Assembly: GCA_046331705.1 (NCBI GenBank)
Contig: JAXLQJ010000002.1
Coordinates: forward strand, 124,001-188,000
Origin: JADJOY01 sp046331705 [NCBI: bacterium]
GTDB taxonomy: Bacteria; JADJOY01
Direction: 5' to 3'
DNA: 64,000 nt
Below, one piece after another: positions 17,080 through 25,985 of this stretch. How positions within the stretch are numbered: position 1 is the first letter of the stretch; every line of letters starts with the position of its first letter. The position numbers and the translations under genes are program-made. The notes under the pieces are model-generated. The model saw only the letters and a list, made by a program, of their open reading frames with translations, ran no database searches and was not told the origin of the DNA.

Positions 17080-17823
17080 TCATTCGCTCGTGAGCGCGTC
17101 GCGCAACACCTGCCGCTGAGCCAGATTCAGAAACTCCGTCCGAAACCCTTCCAGCTCGCCGGCAAGGTATCCGATCTGATTGTGAAACAGATTGTAAAAA
17201 AGCACCGCCGGGATCGCCGCTGCCAAGCCCGCCGCCGTCGCGATCAGCGCCTCGGCGATGCCCGGTGCGACCGCCTGAACGGTGGATGCGGCACCCGCGC
17301 TGATTCCCTGGAATGCGCGGATGATGCCGAGCACCGTGCCGAAGAGACCGATGAACGGGGTGGCGCTGGCGGTGGTCGCGAGCAGCCCCAGGCCGCGCTC
17401 GAGCTTGCGCACTTGCAGGCTGATCGATGCGTCGAGCGCGCGCTCCACCGTGGTGAGACCCACCACGCGCACGGCTTCCACCAGCGATTGCTTGGCCGAA
17501 GGCCCACCGAGACTGCCGAGCGCCTTGAGCTCGCGGTAGCCCGCGCGAAACACCTCGGCCTCGAGCGCGTGCGTGAAGCGCGGCGCCTGATCGTAGATCG
17601 AGCTCAGGCTGCGCGCTTCCCAGAAGACCTTCACGAACTCGACACCCTGCGTCCGGCTCGCGCGAATCTCGCGCCACTTCCAGAGGATCACCGCCCAGCT
17701 CGCCACCGAGAACACGCACAGCATCAACATCACGAGCTTGGCGTCGAGCCCCGCGTGACGCAGCAAGCTCACGATGCTCTGGCCGGCGGCTCCGGTCGCG
17801 ATCACGAAAGTCGGTGGGTGCAT
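17080..17823 (-). CDS. tolQ: TolQ/ExbB-type proton channel subunit
   Basis: 247 residues with three membrane helices: about 30-50 (LVMLMLCVFSVASWAVILWK), about 145-170 (GLLATTASATPFIGLFGTVL) and about 180-210 (IAEALIATAAGLAAAIPAVL). The conserved Thr-rich and Pro positions of helices 2 and 3 are present. It is the first gene of the tol-pal operon and forms the stator with TolR. Confidence 0.96.
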   Translation of the reverse strand: MHPPTFVIATGAAGQSIVSLLRHAGLDAKLVMLMLCVFSVASWAVILWKWREIRASRTQGVEFVKVFWEARSLSSIYDQAPRFTHALEAEVFRAGYRELKALGSLGGPSAKQSLVEAVRVVGLTTVERALDASISLQVRKLERGLGLLATTASATPFIGLFGTVLGIIRAFQGISAGAASTVQAVAPGIAEALIATAAGLAAAIPAVLFYNLFHNQIGYLAGELEGFRTEFLNLAQRQVLRDALTSE

Positions 17824-18244
17824 GGAGGTTCGCTCGCCCCGCTCCGTGGCAGCACCGGATACGCGGGCGATGAGTTCGCTGAGCGTTGGGGGATCTGCGG
17901 ACCTTCTATGAATCGGCCGGGTGACGGGCCGATGGAGCCAGGGGTTCGCGCACTGGGCTGGCGAGACGGAAGACGCGACCCTCGCGGCCAGCGCCGCCCC
18001 TCGATGCGCGCAGGATGATCGAAAGGCCGGGCCGCGTCAATGCGATCCCGGCTCCACGGCGCGCCGCCGAGGCCGCGGATCGCGGGCCGGTTCCGTCGCG
18101 ATCCCGCGAGCTTGCCGGGTCGCGGGGGTTGCGCCGATCCGCCGGGAACGTTCCACGGGGCCACCCTTCCGCGGCTCGACGCGCTCGGGCCACCGATCCC
18201 TCGCCGGCGGGAAATCGCAGGCACGGTTCATGACGTCGAGACGG
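17824..18244. other. divergent intergenic region upstream of tolQ and groEL
   Basis: About 420 nt of very GC-rich DNA between the tolQ start and the groEL promoter. No reading frame with believable composition and no clear RNA gene. The tolQ promoter must lie here but I cannot place it. A groES gene, which might be expected before groEL, is absent. Confidence 0.6.
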
Positions 18245-18272
18245 TTGACGGGCACGAATCCGTGGATAAGAT
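18245..18272 (+). promoter_or_regulatory. predicted vegetative promoter of groEL
   Basis: TTGACG (18245-18250), 16-nt spacer, TAAGAT (18267-18272). It sits immediately upstream of the CIRCE operator, so the start of transcription would fall inside the operator, the standard arrangement for HrcA repression. Confidence 0.65.
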
Positions 18273-18274
18273 TC

Positions 18275-18301
18275 CTGGCACTCACCGATTCGGAGTGCTA
18301 A
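18275..18301 (+). promoter_or_regulatory. CIRCE operator (HrcA-binding site)
   Basis: CTGGCACTC-N9-GAGTGCTAA. The right arm matches the CIRCE consensus at 9 of 9 positions, the left arm at 7 of 9, and the spacer is exactly 9 nt. It lies between the predicted promoter and groEL. HrcA is encoded at 6278-7339 of this window. Confidence 0.92.
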
Positions 18302-18433
18302 CAGGGGTTCGTTTGCGACCCGGCGGGTGCGCCGGCGCGTGGGCGTCCATCCGTTCCGCGCCAGCTCGCACGAAACGGCTGAAGAGCCAAGAACCTCGTC
18401 GACCTGGACACTTACGCTAGGAGGAGAGAACAC

Positions 18434-20149
18434 ATGGGATCCAAGGACATTCAGTTTGGGCACGACTCGCGCGCCGCAGTGTTGCGCGGCGTGGCGGTGC
18501 TGGCGGAGGCGGTGAAGGCCACGCTGGGGCCGCGCGGTCGCGACGTCGTGATCGAGAAGTCGTGGGGCGCGCCGACGGTGACCAAGGACGGCGTCACGGT
18601 CGCGAAGGAAGTCGAGGTCGAGAACAAGTTCGAGAACCTGGGTGCCCAGCTCGTCAAGCAGGTCGCCAGCAAGACCAACGACGACGCCGGTGACGGCACC
18701 ACCACCGCGACGGTGCTGGCCGAGGCGATCTTCCGCGAAGGCCTGAAGATCATCGCCGCCGGCGCCAACGCGATGGACGTGAAGCGCGGCATCGACAAGG
18801 CCGTGGAGACGGCGGTCGCCGAGCTGCGCAAGATCTCGAAGCCCACCAAGGATCCGAAGGAGATCGCGCAGGTCGGCACCATCTCGGCGAACAACGACCC
18901 CGAGATCGGCAAGATGATCTCGCGAGCGATGGAAAAGGTCGGCAAGGAAGGCGTCATCACCGTGGAAGAGGCGAAGGGCCTCGAGACCACGCTGGACGTC
19001 GTCGAGGGTATGCAGTTCGACCGCGGCTACCTCTCGTCGTACTTCGTGACCGATCCGGACAGCATGCAGTGCGTGCTCTCGAACGCGTTCATCCTGATTC
19101 ACGAGAAGAAGATCTCGAACATGAAGGAGTTCCTGCCGCTGCTCGAGCAGATCGCGAAGCTCGGGAAGCCCTTGGTGGTGATCGCCGAGGACGTGGACGG
19201 CGAGGCGCTCGCGACGCTGGTGGTCAACAAGATCCGCGGCACGCTGCAGATCGCGGCGGTGAAGGCGCCGGGCTTCGGCGATCGCCGCAAGGCCATGCTC
19301 CAGGACATCGCGATCCTCACCGGCGGCAACGTCATCGCCGAAGAGCTCGGGCTCAAGCTCGAGAACGTCACCGTGCAGGATCTCGGACGCGCCAAGACCA
19401 TCAAGATCGACAAGGACAACACCACGATCGTCGGCGGCGCCGGCAGCCGGGACGCCATCGAAGGCCGGCTCGCCCAGATCCGCATGCAGATCCAGGAGAC
19501 CACCTCGGACTACGACCGCGAGAAGCTCCAGGAGCGCCTCGCGAAGCTGGTCGGCGGTGTCGCCGTGATCCACGTCGGCGCGCCCACCGAGATGGAAATG
19601 AAGGAGAAGAAGGCGCGCGTCGAGGACGCCCTCAACGCAACCCGCGCGGCGATCGAAGAAGGCATCGTTCCGGGCGGCGGCGTCGCCCTGATCCGCTGCA
19701 TCGCCGCGGTCAAGAAGCTCAAGCTCGATGGCGATCAGCACTACGGCGTGGACATCCTCGCCAAGGCCATCGAGGAACCGGCGCGCGCCATCGCGCGCAA
19801 CGCCGGTGCCGACGCGCCGGTGGTGGTCGAGAACATCAAGAACGAGAAGGGCGGCTACGGCTACAACGCGCTCAAGGAGAAGTACGAGGACCTCGTCGAA
19901 GCCGGCGTGATCGACCCGGCGAAGGTGGTCCGCGCGGCGCTCCAGAACGCCGCGAGCGTGGCCGGATTGCTGCTCACCACCGAGGTGACGGTCGTCGAGA
20001 AGCCGGAACCGGCGAAGGGCGGCGGTCACGCCGGCCATGGTCACGGTCACGGCGGCATGGGCGGTATGGGTGGCATGGGAGGAATGGGCGGCATGGGAGG
20101 AATGGGCGGTATGGGTGGCATGGGCGGAATGGACGACATGGACTTCTGA
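18434..20149 (+). CDS. groEL: 60-kDa chaperonin GroEL without adjacent groES, extended GGM tail
   Basis: 571 residues. A strong TAGGAGGAGAG precedes the ATG. The equatorial ATP site has [18 protein letters not shown] and [15 protein letters not shown], which includes the catalytic Asp. The intermediate and apical domains follow ([52 protein letters not shown]). Near the end is [20 protein letters not shown]. The C-terminal tail is a His/Gly run and then nine Gly-Gly-Met repeats, longer than the four or so of E. coli GroEL, which accounts for the extra length. No groES lies upstream or downstream. Genomes with several GroELs often have one stand-alone copy, and groES may lie elsewhere. Transcription is probably under HrcA control through the CIRCE site. 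Confidence 0.97.
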   Translation: MGSKDIQFGHDSRAAVLRGVAVLAEAVKATLGPRGRDVVIEKSWGAPTVTKDGVTVAKEVEVENKFENLGAQLVKQVASKTNDDAGDGTTTATVLAEAIFREGLKIIAAGANAMDVKRGIDKAVETAVAELRKISKPTKDPKEIAQVGTISANNDPEIGKMISRAMEKVGKEGVITVEEAKGLETTLDVVEGMQFDRGYLSSYFVTDPDSMQCVLSNAFILIHEKKISNMKEFLPLLEQIAKLGKPLVVIAEDVDGEALATLVVNKIRGTLQIAAVKAPGFGDRRKAMLQDIAILTGGNVIAEELGLKLENVTVQDLGRAKTIKIDKDNTTIVGGAGSRDAIEGRLAQIRMQIQETTSDYDREKLQERLAKLVGGVAVIHVGAPTEMEMKEKKARVEDALNATRAAIEEGIVPGGGVALIRCIAAVKKLKLDGDQHYGVDILAKAIEEPARAIARNAGADAPVVVENIKNEKGGYGYNALKEKYEDLVEAGVIDPAKVVRAALQNAASVAGLLLTTEVTVVEKPEPAKGGGHAGHGHGHGGMGGMGGMGGMGGMGGMGGMGGMGGMDDMDF

Positions 20150-20173
20150 TCGTCCCGCTTCCCACCGTCCCAG

Positions 20174-20207
20174 GAACGGGCGCCTGATCTCGGTCAGGCG
20201 CCCGTTC
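20174..20207 (+). terminator. rho-independent-type terminator of groEL
   Basis: Perfect 14-bp stem (20174-20187 with 20194-20207) and a 6-nt loop TCTCGG, starting 25 nt after the groEL stop. Only a short T-poor tail follows, but the stem is exceptionally stable. Confidence 0.8.
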
Positions 20208-20329
20208 TGCCTCCGGCTCCGTCGCCGAGCAACCGCCAGCCCCATCCGTCACACCCACCCGGCGATGCGAGTAAGCTGATCGCTTCCGCCAAGCTCGCGC
20301 CCCCTCCCCGCGCCCCCGACGACCCGCGC

Positions 20330-21028
20330 ATGCGCCTCTACTGGATCCGCCACGGTGAGATGGAGTTCCCCCCGGTCTCGGTCATCGAGCACGAGATGAT
20401 CGACCGCTTCTTCAACGCCGAGCACCAGGGCCCGCTCACGGCGCGGGGCCGCGACGAAGCTCGCCGTGTGGCGAGCCACCTCACCAAGATCGGGGTCGAC
20501 GCGATCTACGCGAGCCCGCTGGTGCGCGCGCGAGAAACCGCGGACTTCACCGCGAACGCGCTCGCGCTGCCAGTCCGCGAGAACGAGGACATCGCCGAGA
20601 TCCGTTGCGGACGGCTCGGCAGCGCATCGCGCGCCGCCCCGTTTCTCAAGGCGGCGCAACGCCTACCCGTGCCCGAGCGCGCGCGCGCGGCGCTGGTGGG
20701 AAGCGTGCTGCTACCCATCTACTGGACGCGCTGGCTGCGCGACGAGACGGAAGGCGGCGAGAGCCCGATGAACGTGGTGGAGCGATTGGTGCGGTTCTTG
20801 GGCCACCTGCGCGCCAGCCACGGTCCGCGCGACTCGATCGCGATCTTCTCGCACGGCTACCTGATCTACTTCTTCGCGAACTTCCTCGCCGATCCGGCGG
20901 CGCGCATCCGCAACTCCGTCCGGCGACCGTACATCCGCAACGGCTCGATCACGCAGGTCGAGGTCCACGCCTCGGGCCGCTACCAGATCATCGATTACGC
21001 GGAGCACGCGCACTTGCGCGCGCCGTGA
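20330..21028 (+). CDS. histidine phosphatase family protein
   Basis: 232 residues. The RHG motif (LYWIRHGEMEF) with the phosphorylated His at residue 7 is followed by the second core Arg in ASPLVRARETA, and the second His in IAIFSHGYLI near residue 180. It belongs to the phosphoglycerate mutase-like superfamily. Substrate is not predictable. Its predicted terminator is shared with the convergent gene. Confidence 0.9.
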   Translation: MRLYWIRHGEMEFPPVSVIEHEMIDRFFNAEHQGPLTARGRDEARRVASHLTKIGVDAIYASPLVRARETADFTANALALPVRENEDIAEIRCGRLGSASRAAPFLKAAQRLPVPERARAALVGSVLLPIYWTRWLRDETEGGESPMNVVERLVRFLGHLRASHGPRDSIAIFSHGYLIYFFANFLADPAARIRNSVRRPYIRNGSITQVEVHASGRYQIIDYAEHAHLRAP

Positions 21029-21055
21029 GCGCTCGCCTGCGATTTACGCGAGCGC
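21029..21055. terminator. bidirectional stem-loop between convergent genes
   Basis: GCGCTCGC (21029-21036) pairs perfectly with GCGAGCGC (21048-21055) around an 11-nt loop, placed exactly between the stop codons of the phosphatase gene and the minus-strand hypothetical gene. Confidence 0.45.
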
Positions 21056-21064
21056 GAGCGCAGC

Positions 21065-21574
21065 TCAGAGCCTGAACGTCAGCTCGGTCACGTGCGTCGC
21101 CGTGAGCGGCGCGTCGAGCGGCGCCGCCGCGAGCGTGGCCAGCTCGACCAGCACGCCGTGAAGTCGCGCGAAGTCGACCTCGACGGCGGGCGTCTCCTCG
21201 AACAGCGCCAGCGCCTCGAGCGCCCGATCGATGGCCTCGCCGAACTGCCTCGCGGCATCGACGCGCGCGGCGACGATCGCGTGCCCGCCCTGCTCGCTCG
21301 CCAGCGCGGCCAGCCGCTCGTCGGCGATCGAGACGCCCAAGCCGTCGTTGAGATCGCGCAACCGGCTGGTGAGCTCGGCCATGCGTCGCTTGGCGGGCGT
21401 CGCGCCGCCGTCCCCGACCAGGTGGAGACCACGCGGACCGACACGCACCACGCCTGCCAACACCACGGCGTCGCCGTCGATCGCGAACGAGCTCGCGACC
21501 TCCGCCCGAAGCTCCTCGCGGCGGCCGTGCAGGTCCACCGTTTCCTCTTGCTCGACGTGCCGGATTGGATCCAA
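21065..21574 (-). CDS. hypothetical protein
   Basis: 169 residues from a TTG at 21574 that has AGGAGAG a suitable distance upstream. No family recognised. The first 60 residues look like a beta-rich part (ASSFAIDGDAVVLAGVVRVG) and the rest is mainly alpha-helical (AARQFGEAIDRALEALALFE). No signal peptide, membrane helix or cysteines. It ends in VTELTFRL. Confidence 0.6.
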   Translation of the reverse strand: MDPIRHVEQEETVDLHGRREELRAEVASSFAIDGDAVVLAGVVRVGPRGLHLVGDGGATPAKRRMAELTSRLRDLNDGLGVSIADERLAALASEQGGHAIVAARVDAARQFGEAIDRALEALALFEETPAVEVDFARLHGVLVELATLAAAPLDAPLTATHVTELTFRL

Positions 21575-21623
21575 CGAGGTCTCTCCTGGGACTACGAGGG
21601 GTCGCGCGGAGCTTCGATTCGGT

Positions 21624-22325
21624 TCAGTGCGTGTCGGAGGGCCAGTTCTTCTGGACGCCGCCCGCCTTCCACGTCATGTGGTCGAGCGCGATGCCGTCGG
21701 CGAACGAGACCTTCCCCTGCCCTTCACAGACCTGAACCGACTTCGTGCCCTTCGGCAGCTCGGCGACCGTGACCACCCGCTGACCGATGTAGACGTTGCT
21801 GGTGTAGAGCGCGAACGCGGCGCGCAGATCCGTGAGCGTGCCGTCGCCACGGTTGTCGAGGTCCACGGCGAGGCAGTCCTTCTCCTTGATCACGTTCCCG
21901 GTCACGCCGATCACCACGCGGTCGGCACCCTCGATCGGCAAGAACTGGTCGCCGAGACCGACCTGCACGGGCTCGGCGGAGCGCAGCAGCGAGGCATCCC
22001 AGGCGGCCTTGCTGCCGGCGCCGAAGCCGCGCGAGCGACGCAGCGACCCGTGGGTCTCCACCTTCTTGTCGGGTGCGGTGCCGATGTAGATCAGCTCGCG
22101 GCCGTTGACCACCGGCACGTTGTAGTAGACGCCGCGCTCGTCGACCCACTGGTAATCCTTGGGGGGCGGCGACGTGCCGACGCTCAGCTTCCCGGCGGCA
22201 TCCACCCACTTGTACATCTTCGCGTGCGCGACGTTCGCGAGCGCGACGCACGCCACCACGAGCAAGAGACTACCGGCGGCGCGCAGAAAACGAGCACCCG
22301 CCGTCGACGTTCGCTGATCGGCCAC
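21624..22325 (-). CDS. secreted DUF4124-like protein
   Basis: 233 residues from the GTG at 22325, chosen because GGAGG lies just upstream; the open frame extends further but without signal features. A signal peptide (FLRAAGSLLLVVACVALANVAHA) is followed by KMYKWVDAAGKLSVGTSPP, the typical start of a DUF4124 domain ('Y-x-W-x-D-x-x-G'), and a second similar stretch YQWVDERGVYYNV. The C-terminal 130 residues form a beta-rich domain not recognised, with two cysteines (EKDCLAVD and VQVCEGQG). Probably periplasmic; function unknown. Confidence 0.72.
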   Translation of the reverse strand: MADQRTSTAGARFLRAAGSLLLVVACVALANVAHAKMYKWVDAAGKLSVGTSPPPKDYQWVDERGVYYNVPVVNGRELIYIGTAPDKKVETHGSLRRSRGFGAGSKAAWDASLLRSAEPVQVGLGDQFLPIEGADRVVIGVTGNVIKEKDCLAVDLDNRGDGTLTDLRAAFALYTSNVYIGQRVVTVAELPKGTKSVQVCEGQGKVSFADGIALDHMTWKAGGVQKNWPSDTH

Positions 22326-22410
22326 GCAGCACCTCCGCGGCAACGACGCGGTCGACTCACCATCGGACCCGTCGGAGCGGCGCGAGCATAGTTGCATCGG
22401 TTTCAGGGGG

Positions 22411-23034
22411 TCAACGCGAGGTGGGCGCGTGCGCCGGTCCGCGACGGTGGACGAACACCGTGCCGGGCCCCCACGAGAAATCGAGCACGTCCATCCATTC
22501 GAGCGCGAGGCCACGCACCCGCGGCGGCTGGGTCACGGTGACCACGCGCGCCCCCAGCTCGAGCTCGCCGCATTTCTCGTCGAAGCGCGCGAGCGTCGCC
22601 TCGTCGAAGGTGGTGGTCGCGCAGTACACCACCGCGGCCTCGCGCCACGACACGTCGAAGAAATCCGCCGCGCGGAACTCGCAGCGCTCGAGCCCGAACC
22701 CGCGGGCGATCGCGTTCGCGCGCGTGACGAACGACGGGACGAGCTCGATCCCGATGGCGCGACAGCCCGTCAGCCGCGCCGCGAACAACGCGAAGCGTCC
22801 GGTGCCCGAGCCGAGCTCCACGAACGTGTCCGCCGCCGCGAGGTTCACCCGGGTGAGGATCGTGTGGATCGCCGGCCACGGCGTCTCCCCGTAAGCGAGG
22901 CTCACGCCGCGGGCACCGCCGCCCGGGCGCTCGGCGAGCGACGTCGTGAACGCCCGCCCCAGCGCCCAGGAGCGTGCGAGCGCGAGGTCGATCCGCCACA
23001 ACCCGTGACGCCAGTACAGGGAGCGCGCGCTCAG
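22411..23034 (-). CDS. class I SAM-dependent methyltransferase
   Basis: About 207 residues. The SAM-binding motif I is DTFVELGSGTGRFALFAARL, followed by the acidic end of beta-2 in RAIGIELVPSFV and motif II/III regions (CEFRAADFFDVSW, VVYCATTTFDEATL). The pattern resembles DOT1-like or small-molecule methyltransferases that sit behind cell-wall genes. The start is uncertain. There is no ATG or GTG; a CTG at 23034 overlaps the stop of the M23 gene (CTGA) and has a GAGG-like sequence upstream, and a TTG at 23001 is the alternative. Substrate unknown. Confidence 0.75.
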   Translation of the reverse strand: MSARSLYWRHGLWRIDLALARSWALGRAFTTSLAERPGGGARGVSLAYGETPWPAIHTILTRVNLAAADTFVELGSGTGRFALFAARLTGCRAIGIELVPSFVTRANAIARGFGLERCEFRAADFFDVSWREAAVVYCATTTFDEATLARFDEKCGELELGARVVTVTQPPRVRGLALEWMDVLDFSWGPGTVFVHRRGPAHAPTSR

Positions 23035-23855
23035 TCCATGCCCTCTTCTGCCGCGGGCTCGGCGGCCGGCGGCGCAGGCTCGGGTGGCGCGACGGCGGCC
23101 GGCGGCGGAGCCGGCTCGGCGGGCTGCGCCGTTGGCGGCGCACCGCCTTTCTTCCCCTTCTTCGCTGGCGCCTTGGCGGGGGCCGCCGGCTTCGCACCGC
23201 CCTTCGCACCGGCGGACGGCGAGCTCGGGGCGCCGCTCGGCGGCGGCGCCGCCGCCGCATCCGCCTTGGCCCGCCCGGTGTTGCCCACCACCTGCGCGCG
23301 CGGCATCAGCGGGAGCGGATCGATCTGCGCGCCACCACGCAAGATCTCGAAGTGCAGGTGGGTCCCCGTCGAACGCCCGGTGGAGCCGAATCGTCCGATC
23401 ACGTCGCCTTGCTTCACCTCGGATCCCGCGGAGACGTGGCGCCACACCATGTGCGCGTAGCGCGTCGAGTAGCCGTTCGGATGCTTGATCTCGATCCACT
23501 CGCCGTAGGTCTCGCTGGTCTGGCTCAGCGTCACCACGCCGTCCGCGGCGGCGAACACCGGGCCGATCAGATACTCGCCCTCGAAGTCGATGCCTTTGTG
23601 CATGCGGGTGGTCCCGAGCAACGCGCGCATGCCGAACGTGGACGTGATCCGGCCATTGGCGGGCAGACGAAAGCCCGCCGACGACACCTCCGGCGGTGCC
23701 GACTGGATCGGGATGTAGCGGTTGAGGACCGTGCAGCCCGAGACGGCGCACAGCAGCGCAGCGACCAGCAGCCCACCCGCGCGATGCCCCCACCGCGCTG
23801 ACGCTTGGGATTCGCGCCCGATGCGGGGGCCGCCACGACCGGTGCTGGGGATCAT
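23031..23855 (-). CDS. M23 family metallopeptidase lipoprotein
   Basis: 274 residues from the ATG at 23855. The signal ends in LLCAVSGC, so it is a predicted lipoprotein. The LytM/M23 domain has the zinc ligands in TRMHKGIDFEG (H-x-x-x-D) and GTHLHFEILRGG (H-x-H), with the usual RYAHM between them. All ligands are present, so it may be an active endopeptidase. The last 90 residues are Ala/Pro/Lys-rich and disordered (KPAAPAKAPAKKGKKGG). No LysM module. It probably cleaves or binds peptidoglycan at the outer membrane. Confidence 0.92.
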   Translation of the reverse strand: MIPSTGRGGPRIGRESQASARWGHRAGGLLVAALLCAVSGCTVLNRYIPIQSAPPEVSSAGFRLPANGRITSTFGMRALLGTTRMHKGIDFEGEYLIGPVFAAADGVVTLSQTSETYGEWIEIKHPNGYSTRYAHMVWRHVSAGSEVKQGDVIGRFGSTGRSTGTHLHFEILRGGAQIDPLPLMPRAQVVGNTGRAKADAAAAPPPSGAPSSPSAGAKGGAKPAAPAKAPAKKGKKGGAPPTAQPAEPAPPPAAVAPPEPAPPAAEPAAEEGMD

Positions 23856-23980
23856 CGCTCGATGCGATAGGATCGCAATCCGCTCGCCGCGGGTACGGCA
23901 CCTCGTCCCGCAGCGCGGCTCATCATGCAACTTCCACGGCGTAGCCGACAACCTCGAGAGACCGCGAGATCATTGCCCGC

Positions 23981-24922
23981 GTGAACGTGCTGCTCATCGG
24001 CGGAAGCGGGTTCATCGGCTCGCACCTCAAGGACCAGCTGCTGGCCGCGGGCCACCGCGTGCGTTCGTTGGACCGGGTGCCGGAGCGGTTCCGCCCCGAT
24101 CCGCCCGAGGTCGAGCACCTATACGGCGAGGTCGGCAACGAGGCGCTCCTCGACGTCGCGCTCGCGGGGATCGACGCCGTCCTTCATCTCGCGTGGTGCA
24201 CGGTTCCCAAGAGCGCCGAGGACGATCCCACCTTCGACATCCGCTCGAACCTGGAGCTCACCACCGAGATCCTGAAAGGCGTGCTGCGGCACCGCGTCCC
24301 GCACATGGTGTTCTTCTCCTCGGGCGGCACGGTCTATGGCCCCACCTCGCGGGCGCCGATCCCCGAGTCCCACCCCACCCAGCCGATCTCCACGTACGGC
24401 GTCACCAAGCTCGCCGCCGAGAAATACGTCGCGGTGTTCGCTCGGCGTCACGGCTTTCGCGCGACGATCCTGCGCAGCTCGAATCCGTACGGTGAGCGCC
24501 AGGACCCGCGCGCGGCGCAAGGCGCCATCACGGTCTTCCTCCACCGCGCGGCGATCGGCGAGCCGATTCGCATCTGGGGGGACGGCGAGGTCGTGCGCGA
24601 TTACGTCCATGTCCGGGATCTCGCGAGCGGCGTGCTCGGCAGCCTCGAGCCGGACGACCAGCCGGTGCGCGTGTTCAACCTCGGCGCCGGCGTGGGCGCC
24701 AGCCTGAACGAGATCGTCGCTCACGTGCGCGCGGCATCCGGCCGCGACGTGCGCGTCGTCCACGAGCCCGCGCGGCCGGTCGACGTCCCCTGGAACGTCC
24801 TCGACGTCAGCGCCGCCGCCCGCTGCTTCGGCTACGCGCCGCGGGTGTCGCTGGCGCAGGGGATCGAGCGCACCTGGCGCTGGATCTCGGAGCTCGAGCT
24901 GCGCTCGCCCGCGGGCGGATGA
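23981..24922 (+). CDS. NAD-dependent epimerase/dehydratase (UDP-sugar type)
   Basis: 313 residues from a GTG. Rossmann motif LLIGGSGFIGSHL at the N terminus, the catalytic S-x-n-Y-x-x-x-K set (FFSSGGTVYGP and TYGVTKLAAEKY) and the substrate-loop RSSNPYGERQDP. This fits an extended SDR of the UDP-glucose/galactose 4-epimerase group. It overlaps the gmhB-like gene, suggesting a shared role in LPS or surface polysaccharide sugar supply. Confidence 0.92.
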   Translation: MNVLLIGGSGFIGSHLKDQLLAAGHRVRSLDRVPERFRPDPPEVEHLYGEVGNEALLDVALAGIDAVLHLAWCTVPKSAEDDPTFDIRSNLELTTEILKGVLRHRVPHMVFFSSGGTVYGPTSRAPIPESHPTQPISTYGVTKLAAEKYVAVFARRHGFRATILRSSNPYGERQDPRAAQGAITVFLHRAAIGEPIRIWGDGEVVRDYVHVRDLASGVLGSLEPDDQPVRVFNLGAGVGASLNEIVAHVRAASGRDVRVVHEPARPVDVPWNVLDVSAAARCFGYAPRVSLAQGIERTWRWISELELRSPAGG

Positions 24923-25461
24923 TGCGCGGCCCGGTCTTCCTCGATCGCGACGGCGTCATCAATCGTCGCCGGGTCGGCGACTGGGTGCGCCGCCCCGAGC
25001 AGCTCGAGCCGCTGCCCGGCGCGCTCGCCGCCATCGCGCGGCTCACCGCGCACGGGCTCACGCCCGTGGTGGTCACCAATCAATCCGGGATCGGGCGCGG
25101 CGTGATGAGCTGGGCGGACCTCGAGAGCGTGCACGCGCACCTGCGAGAGCTCGTCGCGCGAGCCGGCGGCGAGATCCGCGCGATCTACGTCTGCCCGCAC
25201 GCGCCGAACGAGGGCTGTGCTTGTCGGAAGCCCGGGCTCGCGCTCTTCGAGCGGGCCGCGACCGAGCTGGGGCTCGACCTGCGTGCCGCCACCATGATCG
25301 GCGATGCCGCTTCCGACATCGCGGCGGCGCGGGCCGGCTCGTTCGCGCGCGCCTTGCTGGTGACCGATCCCGTGGATGGGTATCCGCGCGACGCACCGGC
25401 GCCGGATCGCGAGTTCGTGTCGCTCGCCGACGCCGTCGAGTACGTGCTCGCGCTCGACTGA
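24919..25461 (+). CDS. gmhB: D-glycero-beta-D-manno-heptose 1,7-bisphosphate 7-phosphatase-like HAD
   Basis: 180 residues, coupled to the epimerase gene by ATGA. HAD motif I VFLDRDGVIN with the nucleophile and acid/base Asp pair, motif II TNQSGIGRG, the zinc site CPHAPNEGCACRKP typical of GmhB, and motif IV MIGDAASDIAAA. It would remove the 7-phosphate from heptose 1,7-bisphosphate in ADP-heptose synthesis. Histidinol-phosphate phosphatases share the fold, so substrate is inferred. Confidence 0.88.
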   Translation: MMRGPVFLDRDGVINRRRVGDWVRRPEQLEPLPGALAAIARLTAHGLTPVVVTNQSGIGRGVMSWADLESVHAHLRELVARAGGEIRAIYVCPHAPNEGCACRKPGLALFERAATELGLDLRAATMIGDAASDIAAARAGSFARALLVTDPVDGYPRDAPAPDREFVSLADAVEYVLALD

Positions 25462-25487
25462 CGCGTTGCCGCGGGCGATCGTCTCGC

Positions 25488-25549
25488 CGTCTCATCGCCG
25501 AGACACGCATCGGCGGGACACGGCGCCGATGCGTCCACGCACTGAGACG
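25488..25549. repeat. long nested inverted repeat downstream of gmhB
   Basis: Inner arms CGCATCGGCG (25506-25515) and CGCCGATGCG (25524-25533) are perfect over 10 bp around an 8-nt loop. Outer arms CGTCTCA (25488-25494) and TGAGACG (25543-25549) add 7 bp. There is no T-run. It may be a terminator, a structured RNA or a protein-binding site. Confidence 0.6.
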
Positions 25550-25701
25550 CCGCCCGCGACGAGGGCCGCGGATCGCGCGCGCCCGAGCTCGCTTTGTGCT
25601 TGCGTTGCGGGGAGTTGCAGCATCGCGCCGGGCGCGCGGCGCGCTGGCATCCGCGTTGCCTTGAGAAGGGGTCACCACCCCGCAGCCAAGGAGGCGACGC
25701 C

Positions 25702-25881
25702 ATGTACCAGGTCGAGCTGAAAGACGGTCGGATCCTCTCGATGAACGCCCGCGACGTGAAGACCTTCCGCCCCCTGATCCGCGCCTTCATGCTCGCTCGA
25801 CCCACGGCCACCGCGAGCGCCCGCGCCGCCGACCACGCGCCGACTCGCCGTCGCCTCGATTCGCGCCACCTCGTTCACTGA
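25702..25881 (+). CDS. small hypothetical protein with strong ribosome binding site
   Basis: 59 residues. AAGGAGG lies 7 nt before the ATG, a perfect match to the anti-Shine-Dalgarno and the main reason to call it. The first half (MYQVELKDGRILSMNARDVK, then TFRPLIRAFML) looks like a real folded segment. The second half is Ala/Arg/His-rich. No family recognised. It could be a leader peptide for the downstream lipoprotein gene, 104 nt away. Confidence 0.55.
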   Translation: MYQVELKDGRILSMNARDVKTFRPLIRAFMLARPTATASARAADHAPTRRRLDSRHLVH

Positions 25882-25985
25882 CGCAGCGTCACTCTCGCTC
25901 GGCGCGAAATCGGTTCGCGTCGAGCGTCTCGAGCTCGAGCCGGGCGTCGCCGCTTCGCGCGCGCCGCTCCACCGGAGGTAGCCCG

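Noticed and set aside
18302-18433. groES upstream of groEL
   Set aside because: No frame of about 95 codons with GroES features exists between the operator and groEL, nor downstream.
22411-23901. 496-residue methyltransferase fusion
   Set aside because: The part upstream of 23034 is antisense-like sequence out of frame within the M23 peptidase gene; only the last 207 residues have methyltransferase motifs.
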